Source: an uncultured Lachnospiraceae bacterium
GTDB taxonomy: Bacteria > Bacillota > Clostridia > Lachnospirales > Lachnospiraceae
Length of the DNA: 64,000 nt
Direction: 5' to 3'
NCBI GenBank assembly: GCA_910586255.1
Contig: CAJUHR010000005.1
Span: 1-64,000 of the forward strand
Shown here: in pieces, positions 31,646-41,375 of the stretch
How positions within the stretch are numbered: position 1 is the first letter of the stretch
How the letters are laid out: the number at the start of each line of letters is the position of its first letter
The notes under the pieces: generated by a model
Told to the model about the DNA's origin: nothing
Seen by the model: only the letters and a program-made list of their open reading frames with translations
Databases searched by the model: none
Made by a program: the position numbers and the translations under genes

Positions 31646-32461
31646 ATGGAACAGACAAAATACTTAATCGGCGATGTGGCGGACTTAATAGGCCTTAGCC
31701 GCGACACACTCCGCTACTATGAAAAACGCGGTATCCTCTCCTCCCAGCGGGGAGAAAACGGCTACCGTTACTATACGGACCAGGATATATCCCGGCTGAT
31801 CGGCATTCTTTACCAGCGAAAAATGGATCTTCGCCTAAATGACATGGAGTCCCTGTGCGTGGCAGACAACACCATTGAGAAGATGAGCGCCATCATGGAC
31901 AGCCGTCTGAAAGAGGAGGAACTAAAGATCCGGTTTCATCAGCAAAATATAGCCCGCCTTCAGCTTACCAAGGCTGACTGTGAAGATATCCGCTGCAATT
32001 TAGGAAAAATTTCCTTGCTGGATTTTCCTTCTGCCTACATTATTGTGCCCCACATGGAGCTTTCTGACAGCGTGACCCAATGGTTCCGCTATTCCGCGCA
32101 ATATTCGGGTCTGGATATGATGTACACCTTCAGCGAATTTACCTGGAGTCAAAAGGATGGTCAGACCTTACGCATGGAGCACAAAAATACTCAGCTGGTG
32201 CTCTATGAATACTTAAAAGATTTTGTAGATTATCCCATTACAACGGACACGGCCCGCACACCCCGCTCCATGCTCTGTGTGTCCTCCTGCTGTGCCTGTG
32301 CATCCAGTATTCCCTCCTCCCAGGATCTTCTTCCCCTGATCCAATGGGCCGAGAAACAGGGCTTTTTAGTATCCGGACTATTTTATTCCACCTATGCCAC
32401 CCGCGGGCGCATGGATGGGATGGATACCTGGTTTGTGCGGATTTATCTTCCGGTTTTCTGA
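31646..32461 (+). CDS. MerR family transcriptional regulator
   Basis: The ATG at 31646, nine bases after GGAGGTG, gives 271 residues. The N-terminal winged helix is typical (YLIGDVADLIGLSRDTLRYY, then GYRYYTDQDISRLIGILYQR). A dimerisation coil and a C-terminal effector-binding-like domain (MELSDSVTQWFRYSAQYSGL, later CCACASSIPSS) follow. MerR proteins distort promoters with long spacers to activate them. The phage end lies about 110 bases upstream, so its natural promoter may have been separated from distant sequences. A MerR-type promoter sits at 34.1 kb. Confidence 0.88.
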   Translation: MEQTKYLIGDVADLIGLSRDTLRYYEKRGILSSQRGENGYRYYTDQDISRLIGILYQRKMDLRLNDMESLCVADNTIEKMSAIMDSRLKEEELKIRFHQQNIARLQLTKADCEDIRCNLGKISLLDFPSAYIIVPHMELSDSVTQWFRYSAQYSGLDMMYTFSEFTWSQKDGQTLRMEHKNTQLVLYEYLKDFVDYPITTDTARTPRSMLCVSSCCACASSIPSSQDLLPLIQWAEKQGFLVSGLFYSTYATRGRMDGMDTWFVRIYLPVF

Positions 32462-32507
32462 TTTTTGTCCCTCTCCAGCCGATCTTTGCCCATCAAAAAA
32501 ACAAAAA

Positions 32508-32541
32508 CAGCGCTCCGGGGCTATTCTGCCCCTTTGCGCTG
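32508..32541. terminator. terminator between MerR and cell-wall protein genes
   Basis: CAGCGC-TCC-GGGGC pairs with GCCCC-TTT-GCGCTG around a 6-base loop, with T-rich sequence on the plus side (CTTTATTTA) and several Ts on the minus side. It can serve both convergent genes. Confidence 0.6.
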
Positions 32542-32606
32542 CTTTATTTATGGATAAGAGTGCAATTATTTTATTCTAAAACTGTTATGGTTCTTTTATC
32601 TTATAC

Positions 32607-34019
32607 TCAGTCCTCCTTTTCCTGCTTTTCATTTCCTTCATAGGTAACAGCGCCGTTGCCGTCTGTGCAATAATATTTATCATCCCCGTCCTTTACATTC
32701 GTCTTGTTCTTCTGGAGCTTTCCGGATGTATTGATCAAATACTCCTCACCGTTATAAGTCACCTTCTCCAGCTTAGCATCCTTGTCGGCCTTCAAAAGCC
32801 GTCCCTTGATGTACAGAGCGCCGTCCTGGATTCCGTCATAGCCCTCGCCCCTCTGACCGCCAGACTTTCTAAACTCATAGGTGTAGGTCTCGCCGTCCAC
32901 CTCAATCCGGGTTGTTCCTGTTTTCATCACGCCTTCCTTCGGCGTGTCGCCAAAGTAATACACCTGCCATGCATCGTCCTCCTTTGGAAGATCATCTTCG
33001 TCTTCAATCTTTTCATAGCTTTGTATCTGCCGGTCGTTTACTGACATTTTGTAGAGGCCGTAGAGCATTTTTCCGTACTCGTCAAATCCATAATACTGAC
33101 CGTTGATCTTGCGGATCTCGCTCTTTACCAGCTCCCCTGACTTCTGGGCGTAATACCAGTATTCATCGCCGTCTTCATAGCCCTCCGGATCGATGTTTTC
33201 ATCCGGCACAGACTTAAACCATCCCTGGGCCCGCCAGCACTGATCCGGCTGATTATAATACATGTCAGAAGACGATGCGGTGGAGCTGCTGGCTACGCTG
33301 AACCAATTGGAAACCGCATTTCCGTTTTCCTCAAACCGGTATTTCTGCCCGTTGATGGTCTTGGTGGTATCCTGCGCCTTCTTTCCGTTGGCGCCAAACC
33401 AGAACCAGTAGAATCCTTCAAAATCATCGTTGTCATTCTCATCATCCTCTACCTCAAGACGCTCCCACTTGTTTGTCCGCAGGGCTCCGTCACCATTGTC
33501 TCCCAGATAGTAGACGCCGGTTTTCCAGGCATCCTCCTCCGTCACCCGGCCGGACTCCTCATCCACCCAGCCATACAGCATCCTTCCCTCCTCATCAAAA
33601 GCGTATTTTGAGCCTCCGATGGTCTTAAAGGAAGTTTTTCCCGAGCCGGACGCCTTATAAGCTTTTCCGTTGGGGCCTAAGTAATACCAACAGGTTTCCG
33701 ATGCATCATCGCTGTCATCCGTGTTATCCAGTTGACGCCACTCATTTTTTACCATGGCTCCCGCTTCGTTGACGTAGTAATAATCGTCATCATCCTCAAC
33801 CAGGGTGTCAGTAGCCATCTCCCCGTCAGAATCCAGCCAGAACCAGTTGTCTCCGGATTTCTTCCAGCTTTCCGTGGCGTAATCTCCGTCAGAATTGTAA
33901 TATTTCCACACACCTCCTTCCTCCTGCCATCCCGCTGCTGCAAATGACATCATAGTGGCTCCTATGGTAAACGCAGCTGCTGCGCAGGGAATCAAAATCC
34001 GCTTTGTCTGTTTTCTCAT
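32607..34019 (-). CDS. secreted protein with choline-binding-type cell-wall repeats
   Basis: A 470-residue protein with a signal peptide (KRILIPCAAAAFTIGATMMS, cleavage probably after SFAAA) and, over nearly its whole length, Trp/Tyr/Gly repeats of the cell-wall-binding type (WQEEGGVWKYYNSDGDYATE, KNEWRQLDNTDDSD, YYLGPNGKAYKASGSGK). No catalytic domain is seen. It is strongly acidic in inserts between repeats. The start follows AAGGAGAACTAAGT. It likely coats the cell surface. Expression probably comes from the MerR-type promoter at 34.13-34.16 kb. Confidence 0.82.
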   Translation of the reverse strand: MRKQTKRILIPCAAAAFTIGATMMSFAAAGWQEEGGVWKYYNSDGDYATESWKKSGDNWFWLDSDGEMATDTLVEDDDDYYYVNEAGAMVKNEWRQLDNTDDSDDASETCWYYLGPNGKAYKASGSGKTSFKTIGGSKYAFDEEGRMLYGWVDEESGRVTEEDAWKTGVYYLGDNGDGALRTNKWERLEVEDDENDNDDFEGFYWFWFGANGKKAQDTTKTINGQKYRFEENGNAVSNWFSVASSSTASSSDMYYNQPDQCWRAQGWFKSVPDENIDPEGYEDGDEYWYYAQKSGELVKSEIRKINGQYYGFDEYGKMLYGLYKMSVNDRQIQSYEKIEDEDDLPKEDDAWQVYYFGDTPKEGVMKTGTTRIEVDGETYTYEFRKSGGQRGEGYDGIQDGALYIKGRLLKADKDAKLEKVTYNGEEYLINTSGKLQKNKTNVKDGDDKYYCTDGNGAVTYEGNEKQEKED

Positions 34020-34132
34020 ACTTAGTTCTCCTTCCTGATAATCTTCCTGATATACATTTCCATCTACACCCCGGCAGTTCTTTGGTACACGTATTTTCCT
34101 GAACCGTTGCGTGTTTTCCTGCCGATGTCATC

Positions 34133-34163
34133 ACTCTACACCCTGGAACCGTTCCAAGGTCAA
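34133..34163 (-). promoter_or_regulatory. MerR-type promoter with 19-bp spacer
   Basis: Read leftward, TTGACC (34158-34163) and TAGAGT (34133-34138) are separated by 19 bases, two more than optimal. The spacer carries a dyad, CCTTGGAAC-GGTTCCAGGG. Overlong spacers with a central dyad are the signature of promoters activated by MerR-family proteins. It lies about 110 bases before the cell-wall protein gene. The remaining part of 34020-34372 holds no gene. Confidence 0.65.
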
Positions 34164-34299
34164 CGGCCGGGAGGATTTAGTAAGAAAGCGTAAGAAGGTG
34201 TTTATGTTTTAAAAAAAAGGAAATCTTTTTGTAAACTTTTCCTTGCTTAATCCGCTTCATTTCAGGTAGCAAACCACCCCGCGGGATGATCCCGGCAGC

Positions 34300-34339
34300 A
34301 AAAAAAGCAGCCCCTCCTCATCCTCTGATGAAGGGCTGC
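34300..34339 (-). terminator. terminator of the glycogen phosphorylase gene
   Basis: GGGCTGC at 34333-34339 pairs with the GCAGCCC at 34307-34313 (leftward reading), with further inner pairing (TCAT with ATGA), followed by at least six Ts at 34300-34306. Confidence 0.75.
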
Positions 34340-34372
34340 CCAAATAGTCGGGTGCTTTGGCATCCGGTTGTT

Positions 34373-36664
34373 TTATTCTGTTTTTGCTTTTTTTGCCGGT
34401 TCCTGTTTTTCCTCATCCAGCTTCCAGATATCCCGGTTATACTCCCGGATAGTCCGGTCAGAGGAGAAGAAACCGGCCTTGCTGATGTTTACCAGCATCT
34501 TCCTTGCCCACTCCATTCTGTTCTCATAATCCTTATAGGCCTGCTCTCTGGCTTTCGCATAGCTCTCATAGTCAAGCAAGGTCATAAACCAATCCTTATT
34601 TAAAAGCTCATCATGAAGCCGCTTCAGATTTTCCTTACATCCCAGCTCCAAAAGCTCCTGGCTGATGATAAAGTCCACGGCCTCCTTAATATCCTCATTC
34701 TTTTCGTAGTAATCCTTTGACACATAGTCAGCCTTATCATAGTGGTCAATGACCGTCTCGCTGGATTCTCCGAAAATATAGATATTTTCCTTTCCCACCA
34801 GCTCCGCGATTTCCACATTGGCCCCATCCATGGTTCCCAGTGTCACCGCGCCGTTTAACATAAACTTCATATTGCCGGTGCCGCTGGCCTCCTTGGAAGC
34901 CAGGGAAATCTGCTGAGAAATATCGCAGGCAGGAATCAGCTTCTCCGCCTTGGTCACATTATAGTTCTCCACCATCACCACATGGAGATAGGGGCTGACC
35001 TGAGGATCATTGTTTATCAGCTTTTCCAGGCAGAGAATCAGATGGATAATATCCTTGGCAATCACATAAGCCGGCGCTGCCTTTGCCCCGAAAATCACCG
35101 TAATCGGTGTGGAAGGTACTTTTCCCTTCTTGATCTCCAGATACTTGTGTATCACATATAGGGCATTCATCTGTTGCCTCTTGTACTCGTGCAGCCGCTT
35201 GATCTGGATATCAAAGATGGAATTCTCATTGACCTGGATCCCCTGGGTCTCCATCAGATAATGCTTAAGAGCCAGCTTATTCTGATGCTTAATCTCCAAA
35301 AGCTCCTTTAAGGACGCCTCATCATCAAAGGCTCCCAGCTTCTCAAGCTCCTCCACGTCCTGCTTATAGCCGGAACCGATCTTTCTTGTGATATAGTCTG
35401 CCAGAGGATGATTGCAGTGGAGCAGCCAACGTCTGAAGGTAATGCCGTTGGTCTTGTTGTTGAATTTGTCCGGATACAGGTCGTAAAAATTCTTAAGCTC
35501 TGTGTTCTTTAAAATCTCCGTGTGAAGGTAAGCCACCCCGTTGACGCTAAAGCCGTAATGTATATCCATATGAGCCATATGCACCAGATCGTCCTTGTCA
35601 ATAATGGCCACGGATTCATCACTGAATTTGCGGCGGATCCGGTCGTCTAAAATCTCGATAATGGGCACAAGCTGAGGCACTACCTCCTTTAAGTAGGAAA
35701 TCGGCCACTTTTCCAGGGCCTCAGCCAGGATAGTGTGATTGGTGTAAGCACAGGTCTTTTTGACAATCTCAACGGCCTCGTCAAAATCAATTCCCCGCTC
35801 CACAAGAAGTCGGATCAGCTCTGGAATCACCATGGAGGGATGAGTATCATTGATCTGAATCACCGCGTACTCTGGCAAATCATGAAGGGTGCAGCCCTTT
35901 TTCACACACTCATCCAATATCAGCCGAGCCCCGTTGCTGACCATAAAATACTGCTGGTAAATCCGCAGCTTCCTTCCCGCCTCATCACTGTCGTCAGGAT
36001 ACAAAAACAAAGTCAGATTCTTTGCAATATCCTCTTTGTCAAAGGAGATTCCATCCCCTACAATCCCCTCGTCCACACTCTCCACATCGAAGAGATGGAG
36101 CCAGTTTGTCCGGTTCCGGTAGCCAGTCACCGCAATGTCATAAAGCCGAGAATGTACAGTCAGTCCTCCAAAGCGCACCGGATAAGACACCTCCCGCCGG
36201 ATCAGCCAGCTCTTCTTTTCGATCCAGGGATTCGCAACCTCCTTTTGCAGCTGATCCGCAAATTCCTGCTTAAACAGTCCCAGATGATAATTGAGGCCTA
36301 TTCCTGCCCCGTTTAGTCCAAGACCTGCCATGGAGTCCAAAAAGCAGGCTGCCAGACGGCCTAAACCTCCGTTTCCCAAGGACGGCTCCGGCTCAGCCTC
36401 CTCCACCTCCGCTATATCCTTTCCGTTGGCCTTTAACACATCCCTCGCCTCATCATACCAGCCTAAGTTGATCAGGTTGTTGGATAAAAGCTTCCCAATC
36501 AGAAACTCTGCCGAGATATAATAGATTTTCTTCTTTCCCTCATTGCTCTCCCTCTTTGCCGCCTCCTGCTGCACCAACGCCAGCAGCCCCTCATACAGCT
36601 CATGATTATCGCACTGAGAAATCTCCTTGCCACATTCTCTCTTTAACTCTTCTTCAAGCCTCAT
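34373..36664 (-). CDS. glgP: glycogen/alpha-glucan phosphorylase
   Basis: About 763 residues, start at the ATG eight bases after GGAGG. Family landmarks include YYISAEFLIGKLLSNNLINL, the SLGNGGLGRLAACFLDSMA substrate loop, NGITFRRWLLHCNHPL, and the pyridoxal-phosphate lysine in EASGTGNMKFMLNGA. It releases glucose-1-phosphate from alpha-1,4 glucans. It is slightly shorter than typical 800-residue enzymes, mostly at the N terminus, where regulatory sites of animal enzymes lie. It is transcribed alone and ended by a clear terminator. Confidence 0.95.
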   Translation of the reverse strand: MRLEEELKRECGKEISQCDNHELYEGLLALVQQEAAKRESNEGKKKIYYISAEFLIGKLLSNNLINLGWYDEARDVLKANGKDIAEVEEAEPEPSLGNGGLGRLAACFLDSMAGLGLNGAGIGLNYHLGLFKQEFADQLQKEVANPWIEKKSWLIRREVSYPVRFGGLTVHSRLYDIAVTGYRNRTNWLHLFDVESVDEGIVGDGISFDKEDIAKNLTLFLYPDDSDEAGRKLRIYQQYFMVSNGARLILDECVKKGCTLHDLPEYAVIQINDTHPSMVIPELIRLLVERGIDFDEAVEIVKKTCAYTNHTILAEALEKWPISYLKEVVPQLVPIIEILDDRIRRKFSDESVAIIDKDDLVHMAHMDIHYGFSVNGVAYLHTEILKNTELKNFYDLYPDKFNNKTNGITFRRWLLHCNHPLADYITRKIGSGYKQDVEELEKLGAFDDEASLKELLEIKHQNKLALKHYLMETQGIQVNENSIFDIQIKRLHEYKRQQMNALYVIHKYLEIKKGKVPSTPITVIFGAKAAPAYVIAKDIIHLILCLEKLINNDPQVSPYLHVVMVENYNVTKAEKLIPACDISQQISLASKEASGTGNMKFMLNGAVTLGTMDGANVEIAELVGKENIYIFGESSETVIDHYDKADYVSKDYYEKNEDIKEAVDFIISQELLELGCKENLKRLHDELLNKDWFMTLLDYESYAKAREQAYKDYENRMEWARKMLVNISKAGFFSSDRTIREYNRDIWKLDEEKQEPAKKAKTE

Positions 36665-36787
36665 TATCATTTCCTCCTTACCATGATTTTCTGTCCGTCT
36701 GAACAGTTACGATTTCTTACTGTTAATAAAGATTACCTTAGCTTAAGCGCTTTCCGTTCTTTTTATGCTCACTTAATTTTAGTTGAA

Positions 36788-36952
36788 CCAGTACATTGTT
36801 GCATTAATAACTGAGTAACAGTGCTTGATATCTGCGTCAGGTGTGCGTCTGCAAAATGACGGCGTAGCGGATCCTACGTCTAGCTTTGCAGACGCGCTCT
36901 GGCGTAGAAAGCAAGTGCTGTTGTTTAGGAATTAATGCAACGATGTACTAGT
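36788..36952. repeat. 165-bp palindromic intergenic element, copy 1
   Basis: The ends are imperfect inverted repeats over about 40 bases (CCAGTACATTGTTGCATTAA against the complement of the right end, which finishes GTACTAGT). The interior contains a second inverted pair, GCGTCTGCAAA with TTTGCAGACGC. It shares its terminal ACTAGT with the next element. No reading frame is present. Confidence 0.7.
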
Positions 36953-37114
36953 ATAACCCGATTTAAATAACCTTCCATTTCGCTGGCCTGCTTTCCCGAT
37001 AGCACAAAGAAAAAATGCTCAGCGTAGCACCACTACGCCTCCGCTTTTTCCTTTGCACTCTCGAAAAAGCATCCTCAACGAAATGGAAAGGTATTTAAAT
37101 CGGCTTATACTAGT
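36947..37114. repeat. 168-bp palindromic intergenic element, copy 2
   Basis: The left end ACTAGTATAACCCGATTTAA is the near-complement of the right end, which finishes TTTAAATCGGCTTATACTAG. The inverted arms extend over about 36 bases into CCATTTCG and CGAAATGG. A right-half copy recurs at 49832-49884, showing that it is a dispersed element. Together with copy 1 it fills most of the 660-base gap between the phosphorylase and AraC genes. Confidence 0.75.
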
Positions 37115-37323
37115 ACTGCCTTTCCTAAATTCCGGTGAATAAATCATCCGATAACGTAGCCTGGGATGTATCCGGTCCCTTTCCCGAACCTTTCACGGAG
37201 CAAATCATCCCCTGCTGCTTTCAATTATAAAAACTCTCCCCTTGTTTTTCTTGCATTATTCTGGGCAAACATGGTACAATTCTATCAATTTGATGACATT
37301 CTCTCTGAAAAAAGGACGATTTT

Positions 37324-38259
37324 ATGAACATTACCGAGTATGAAAACTATCAGGAAAATCTGAACCAGCAAGGAAATCCCTTCCCCTACCTGACCTATCT
37401 CTGCTCCATCCCCCACGATTTTACCTGTGTACCTCTCCACTGGCATGACGAGATGGAACTGATTTACATCAAAAAAGGATCCGGCATTGTAGATGTGGAT
37501 TTTAAAAAGCTTTTTGTAGCCCGGGGGGATATTATTTTTGTATGCCCGGGACAGCTCCACAGCATCCGGCAAATGTCGCTGTTATCCATGGAGTACGAAA
37601 ATATTATTTTTCCTTTGTCCCTGTTGTGCGGCCGTCAGCCGGACAGTCTCTGGGAGACGTATCTGTCGCCTATCCATCACCGGCAGATGAATCTGCCTGC
37701 CCGCCTTTCCCCGGACATGGACTCCTATCCTTTTGTCTCTTCCTGTATCGATCAGATTGATCAGATCCGGCACACCTTTCCCCACGCCTATGAGCTTCTG
37801 ATTAAGGGAAAGCTGTATGAGCTTTTTTTCCTGCTGTACCACCATGGCCTGATCACCCCTCACGTGGTTTCCGGAAATTCCCGCGGCCATTCCCAGGAAA
37901 AATCCCTGGAAAAGACACGGCAGATTCTGAAATTTTTAGAGCAGCATTACAATGAACCCTTATCTATAGAAAAACTGGCTAAAGCCGCAGGTTTCAGCCA
38001 GTCCCATTTTATGAAATTCTTTAAAAACACCTTTGGACAGCCGTTTACCGCCTACTTAAATGATTACCGCCTTACTATGGCCTCCCGGATGCTCCTGGCC
38101 TCCGAGGATTCCATTCTGGCCATAGCTGCCGAATCGGGCTTTGAAAACCTGTCCTACTTTAACCGCAGGTTCCGGGACAAATTCGGCATGACTCCCGGAG
38201 AATACAGAAAAAAGAATGTCGCCTCACAAACAGACGGCATATCAAATTCTTCCCACTGA
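37324..38259 (+). CDS. AraC family transcriptional regulator
   Basis: A 311-residue regulator. Residues about 25-110 form a cupin-type sensor (HWHDEMELIYIKKGSGIVDV, then GDIIFVCPGQLHSI). Residues about 205-300 form the double helix-turn-helix (LSIEKLAKAAGFSQSHFMKF, then ILAIAAESGFENLSYFNRRF, FGMTPGEYRK). It resembles sugar-responsive members of the family. The start ATG 37324 follows AAAAAAGGACGA. The stop touches the convergent phosphoesterase gene. Its target is not evident; galactokinase is nearby. Confidence 0.9.
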   Translation: MNITEYENYQENLNQQGNPFPYLTYLCSIPHDFTCVPLHWHDEMELIYIKKGSGIVDVDFKKLFVARGDIIFVCPGQLHSIRQMSLLSMEYENIIFPLSLLCGRQPDSLWETYLSPIHHRQMNLPARLSPDMDSYPFVSSCIDQIDQIRHTFPHAYELLIKGKLYELFFLLYHHGLITPHVVSGNSRGHSQEKSLEKTRQILKFLEQHYNEPLSIEKLAKAAGFSQSHFMKFFKNTFGQPFTAYLNDYRLTMASRMLLASEDSILAIAAESGFENLSYFNRRFRDKFGMTPGEYRKKNVASQTDGISNSSH

Positions 38260-39792
38260 CTACGGCTCCCGCCACTCATGCATTGCCTCCCTGGCATCCG
38301 CAAGCATCTGCTCCATGTCCTTCATGTATCCGTTGCCCGGATCCAACCGCTCCCACAGACGGCAGGCTCTGGTGGAAAATCGTTCCCCCCGGTCCATAAA
38401 ATTGCCGGCACAGTAATCATAGTATATATCTCCATACATGCCTGCCATCTCATTTTTCAGCTCCTCCGGTATGGCCCGGATGGTTTTTTTGACCTGTCCT
38501 TTTACAATCTCCTTCACAAACTCTGGTCCGTACCGGCAAAAATGCAAAAGTTTCTCATCCGTGCTTCCCTTTTCTGCCGCATAGGCTTCCACATCCGCCT
38601 GCCTGGTGTAAAACTCCAGACGGTCTTCCTTTGTCCAGGACAAATACTCATATTGACAGGGCGGAATACTGTAAGGAGAAAGGACGATCTCACGAATACC
38701 GTAGGCTTCGTCCTCCACTCCCGGCTCTGCCTTATGCTTTTTGATGCGCTGAGCGTGAAGATGACCGCTGACATAGAGGGGAAGCCTGTATTTCTCAAAA
38801 AGTCGGATAATCTCCTGATTGTTTTCCATAGTACATTCTGTTGTATAGAGGCGGCTCTCCGACAGCAGATTATGGTGTCCCACCGGCAAAACCCTGATTC
38901 GCCGTTCCTCAGCCTGAATCAGATATTCCTCTATCCACTCCATGGTTTCCGGCTTAAGCCGCCCGTTTACATGATTATAATCCTTGTACTGGCAGGTATC
39001 CAGCATCAGCATCCAGTGGGTCTCATCAAGCTCGTAAAAATAGCTCAGGGATTCACTGTCCCGGCTGAAAGCCTCATCGTATCCGAATTTATGATAGATA
39101 TTAAAAAAATCCTCCCCTGTTTCCAGATACTCTGCCGGCTCCCTCTCCTCTCCGAAATAGGTGGCCGCATTCCGGTTATTGACATCATGGTTGCCCGGAA
39201 TCACCAACACCAAAATCCCCGCATCCTTTACCTTTTGCAGTTTTTCTGCCAGAGCCAGATGATTCTCCTTTTCTCCGTTGAGGGTAATATCTCCGGTGAG
39301 AACCAAAGCCGATGGGGATGCTGCAATAGCCTCCTCCACCAGCACATCTATAAGCACATCGCTGTAAATACTGATCTTTCCGTCATCCTCCCGAACCATC
39401 TTTTGAAATGCCTCCCCGTCATCGTGAGTATCGCCACTCATATAGTGAAGATCTGATACCAGCATCAACGTTGGGGGACTGTAGGACTTTTCCTCGGCTT
39501 CCGAGAAATCCTCTCTTGTCTCCGAAATCTCATACCGGCCTGGATGTCCTTTTTCCGCCTCCGTAACCGGATAATTCTGTTCTGTCTCTCCCTGTAATTC
39601 TCCTGGCTCTTCTTCCTGCCAGGTTTCTTCCTCCTGCCGGGAAGAGGACGGCTTTTCCTCTGCTTTCTGAATGTTTTCCCTTCCCCTCTCTTCCTCCGGC
39701 TTTGCAAGCCTTCCCACGAAAATGACGATCCAAAGGCAGCAGAAAAGCAGCAGAAAATAGAGCATTACATGTATATATCTTCTCAGTCTCAT
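38260..39792 (-). CDS. membrane-anchored metallophosphoesterase
   Basis: A 510-residue protein. One N-terminal membrane segment (VMLYFLLLFCCLWIVIFVGR) and an acidic Glu-rich linker to about residue 105 lead to a calcineurin-like domain. Its motifs are complete: SDLHYMSGDTHDDG, LTGDITLNGEKENH, VIPGNHDVNN, VGHHNLL and SGHLHAQRI. It is likely located outside the membrane and anchored. Substrate unknown. It abuts the AraC gene and follows galactokinase by 120 bases. Confidence 0.88.
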   Translation of the reverse strand: MRLRRYIHVMLYFLLLFCCLWIVIFVGRLAKPEEERGRENIQKAEEKPSSSRQEEETWQEEEPGELQGETEQNYPVTEAEKGHPGRYEISETREDFSEAEEKSYSPPTLMLVSDLHYMSGDTHDDGEAFQKMVREDDGKISIYSDVLIDVLVEEAIAASPSALVLTGDITLNGEKENHLALAEKLQKVKDAGILVLVIPGNHDVNNRNAATYFGEEREPAEYLETGEDFFNIYHKFGYDEAFSRDSESLSYFYELDETHWMLMLDTCQYKDYNHVNGRLKPETMEWIEEYLIQAEERRIRVLPVGHHNLLSESRLYTTECTMENNQEIIRLFEKYRLPLYVSGHLHAQRIKKHKAEPGVEDEAYGIREIVLSPYSIPPCQYEYLSWTKEDRLEFYTRQADVEAYAAEKGSTDEKLLHFCRYGPEFVKEIVKGQVKKTIRAIPEELKNEMAGMYGDIYYDYCAGNFMDRGERFSTRACRLWERLDPGNGYMKDMEQMLADAREAMHEWREP

Positions 39793-39913
39793 AATTCAAG
39801 CCTTATCAATGACAGGGGATGACAGCCGAAGCCCCCTGGCACTCTGTACCAGCCGGCTTTGGTTCTCACCCCCTGACTTTTCTGTCATATCTTATTGTCA
39901 AGCTGTGTATTCT

Positions 39914-41203
39914 TTACACAACCTCATCCACGCAAATCGCCCCATAAGGCCGGATGCTCATCCGATAAGCGCTTCCCTCCCCTAAGGCCTCCTCAATATA
40001 AGCCACATACTCATCCACCAGGTCATTGGGCAGCATAGCCATAATCACCCCGGCAAAGCCGCCTCCGTGAATCCGGCAGGCGCCCCTCTTTTTCTCCTTG
40101 ATAAACAGCTCTGTAAGCGCCAGCGCCACCGAGATCCCCTGCTCCTGGTAATTGGAATTGGTATAGCAGTTCTGAAGCCACTTCCAGGAGGAGTTGCCGG
40201 ACGCGGTAATACCCGCCAGGAAATCCTCAAACCGCCCTTCCTTTAAAGCAGCCACCTCTGCCTCCACCCGCTTGTTCTCCTCAAAGAAATGGAAGGCCCG
40301 CATCACGGAGCGGTCGCCGGCAAACTCCCGAACCCCTTTAAGCTGACGGATCACCTGCTCCTCGTTGATCTCCGCGCAGACCTCCTTGCCGAAATACTCC
40401 GCCACCTTCTTCATTTCATTGGGCACGGAGGAATAATCAGCGCTCAGATCTGCATGACCCTTTCCGGTCTGCACGATAATCAGGCTGTGATCCTGGGATG
40501 CAAAATCAAAATCAATCTTCTCCACCACCGGAGCCGCAGGATCCTTAAAATCGATGGTAATCAGGCCGCCTACCGCGCAGGCCATCTGATCTAAAAGACC
40601 GGACGCCTTGTCCCAGTACACATTCTCCGCATATTTTCCCACGTGAGAATAGGCCACCGTGTCCATGCGTCCCTCGTTGAAAAACGTGTTGATCATTGCA
40701 CATAAAAGCATCTCAAAAGATGCCGATGAGCTGACGCCGGCAGAGCTGATCACATTGCTGGTGATATAAGCGTCAAAGCCGCCGATCTCATAGCCGAATT
40801 CCTTAAAGCCCTGCAAAAGCCCCTTGACCAAGTCCTCGGTTCCGGCCTTTCTCTCACTGGGTTCTAAGTCCTCCAAATCAATGCTGAATTTTTGATTAAA
40901 GGTCTCACTGACCAGATTCACCTTGGAGGAGTTGTTCTTTGCCGCAATCCCCACACAGTCTAAGTTGATGCTGCCTGCCAGCACCTTGCCGTGATTGTGG
41001 TCCGTATGGTTGCCGCTGATCTCTGTTCTTCCCGGTGAGCTGAACATCCGGATGTCCTGATCCCCGTAGGTCTCCCTGAATTTTTCTATCATATCCCGGT
41101 ATCTTTTTCTGTTCTCCTCCTCCTTGTCTTCCCCGTATAGCTTAATCATCAGCTCCTTCACAGGCTGACTCTCCAAAAATTGTAATGTCTCCTCAGTCTT
41201 CAT
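39914..41203 (-). CDS. galK: galactokinase
   Basis: The ATG at 41201-41203 follows AGGAGAAAA and gives 429 residues. It has the galactokinase signature (GRTEISGNHTDHNHGKVLAG, about residue 57), the GHMP ATP-binding loop (ISSAGVSSSASFEMLL) and the C-terminal RIHGGGFAGVIMAML. It phosphorylates galactose to galactose-1-phosphate for the Leloir pathway. No galT or galE lies in the window. The length matches the longer clostridial group. Confidence 0.92.
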   Translation of the reverse strand: MKTEETLQFLESQPVKELMIKLYGEDKEEENRKRYRDMIEKFRETYGDQDIRMFSSPGRTEISGNHTDHNHGKVLAGSINLDCVGIAAKNNSSKVNLVSETFNQKFSIDLEDLEPSERKAGTEDLVKGLLQGFKEFGYEIGGFDAYITSNVISSAGVSSSASFEMLLCAMINTFFNEGRMDTVAYSHVGKYAENVYWDKASGLLDQMACAVGGLITIDFKDPAAPVVEKIDFDFASQDHSLIIVQTGKGHADLSADYSSVPNEMKKVAEYFGKEVCAEINEEQVIRQLKGVREFAGDRSVMRAFHFFEENKRVEAEVAALKEGRFEDFLAGITASGNSSWKWLQNCYTNSNYQEQGISVALALTELFIKEKKRGACRIHGGGFAGVIMAMLPNDLVDEYVAYIEEALGEGSAYRMSIRPYGAICVDEVV

Positions 41204-41375
41204 TTTTCTCCTTTCCTTGTTTCCAGAATCACATTTGCGTCTGTGGCGCAATCCGGAATCCGTCTCCCGGCTGTCCGCCGTCATAACTCTTTCCCGCGGC
41301 CGTCCCGGCAGTACCAGACCTTTGTGAAAAGTATATCACATAAAATACAGGTTCGACAATAGAATCTTTCTCTTT

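Noticed and set aside
38278..39456. 392-residue plus-strand frame opposite the metallophosphoesterase
   Set aside because: It is the antisense shadow of a gene with all catalytic motifs intact; no ribosome binding site or family resemblance.
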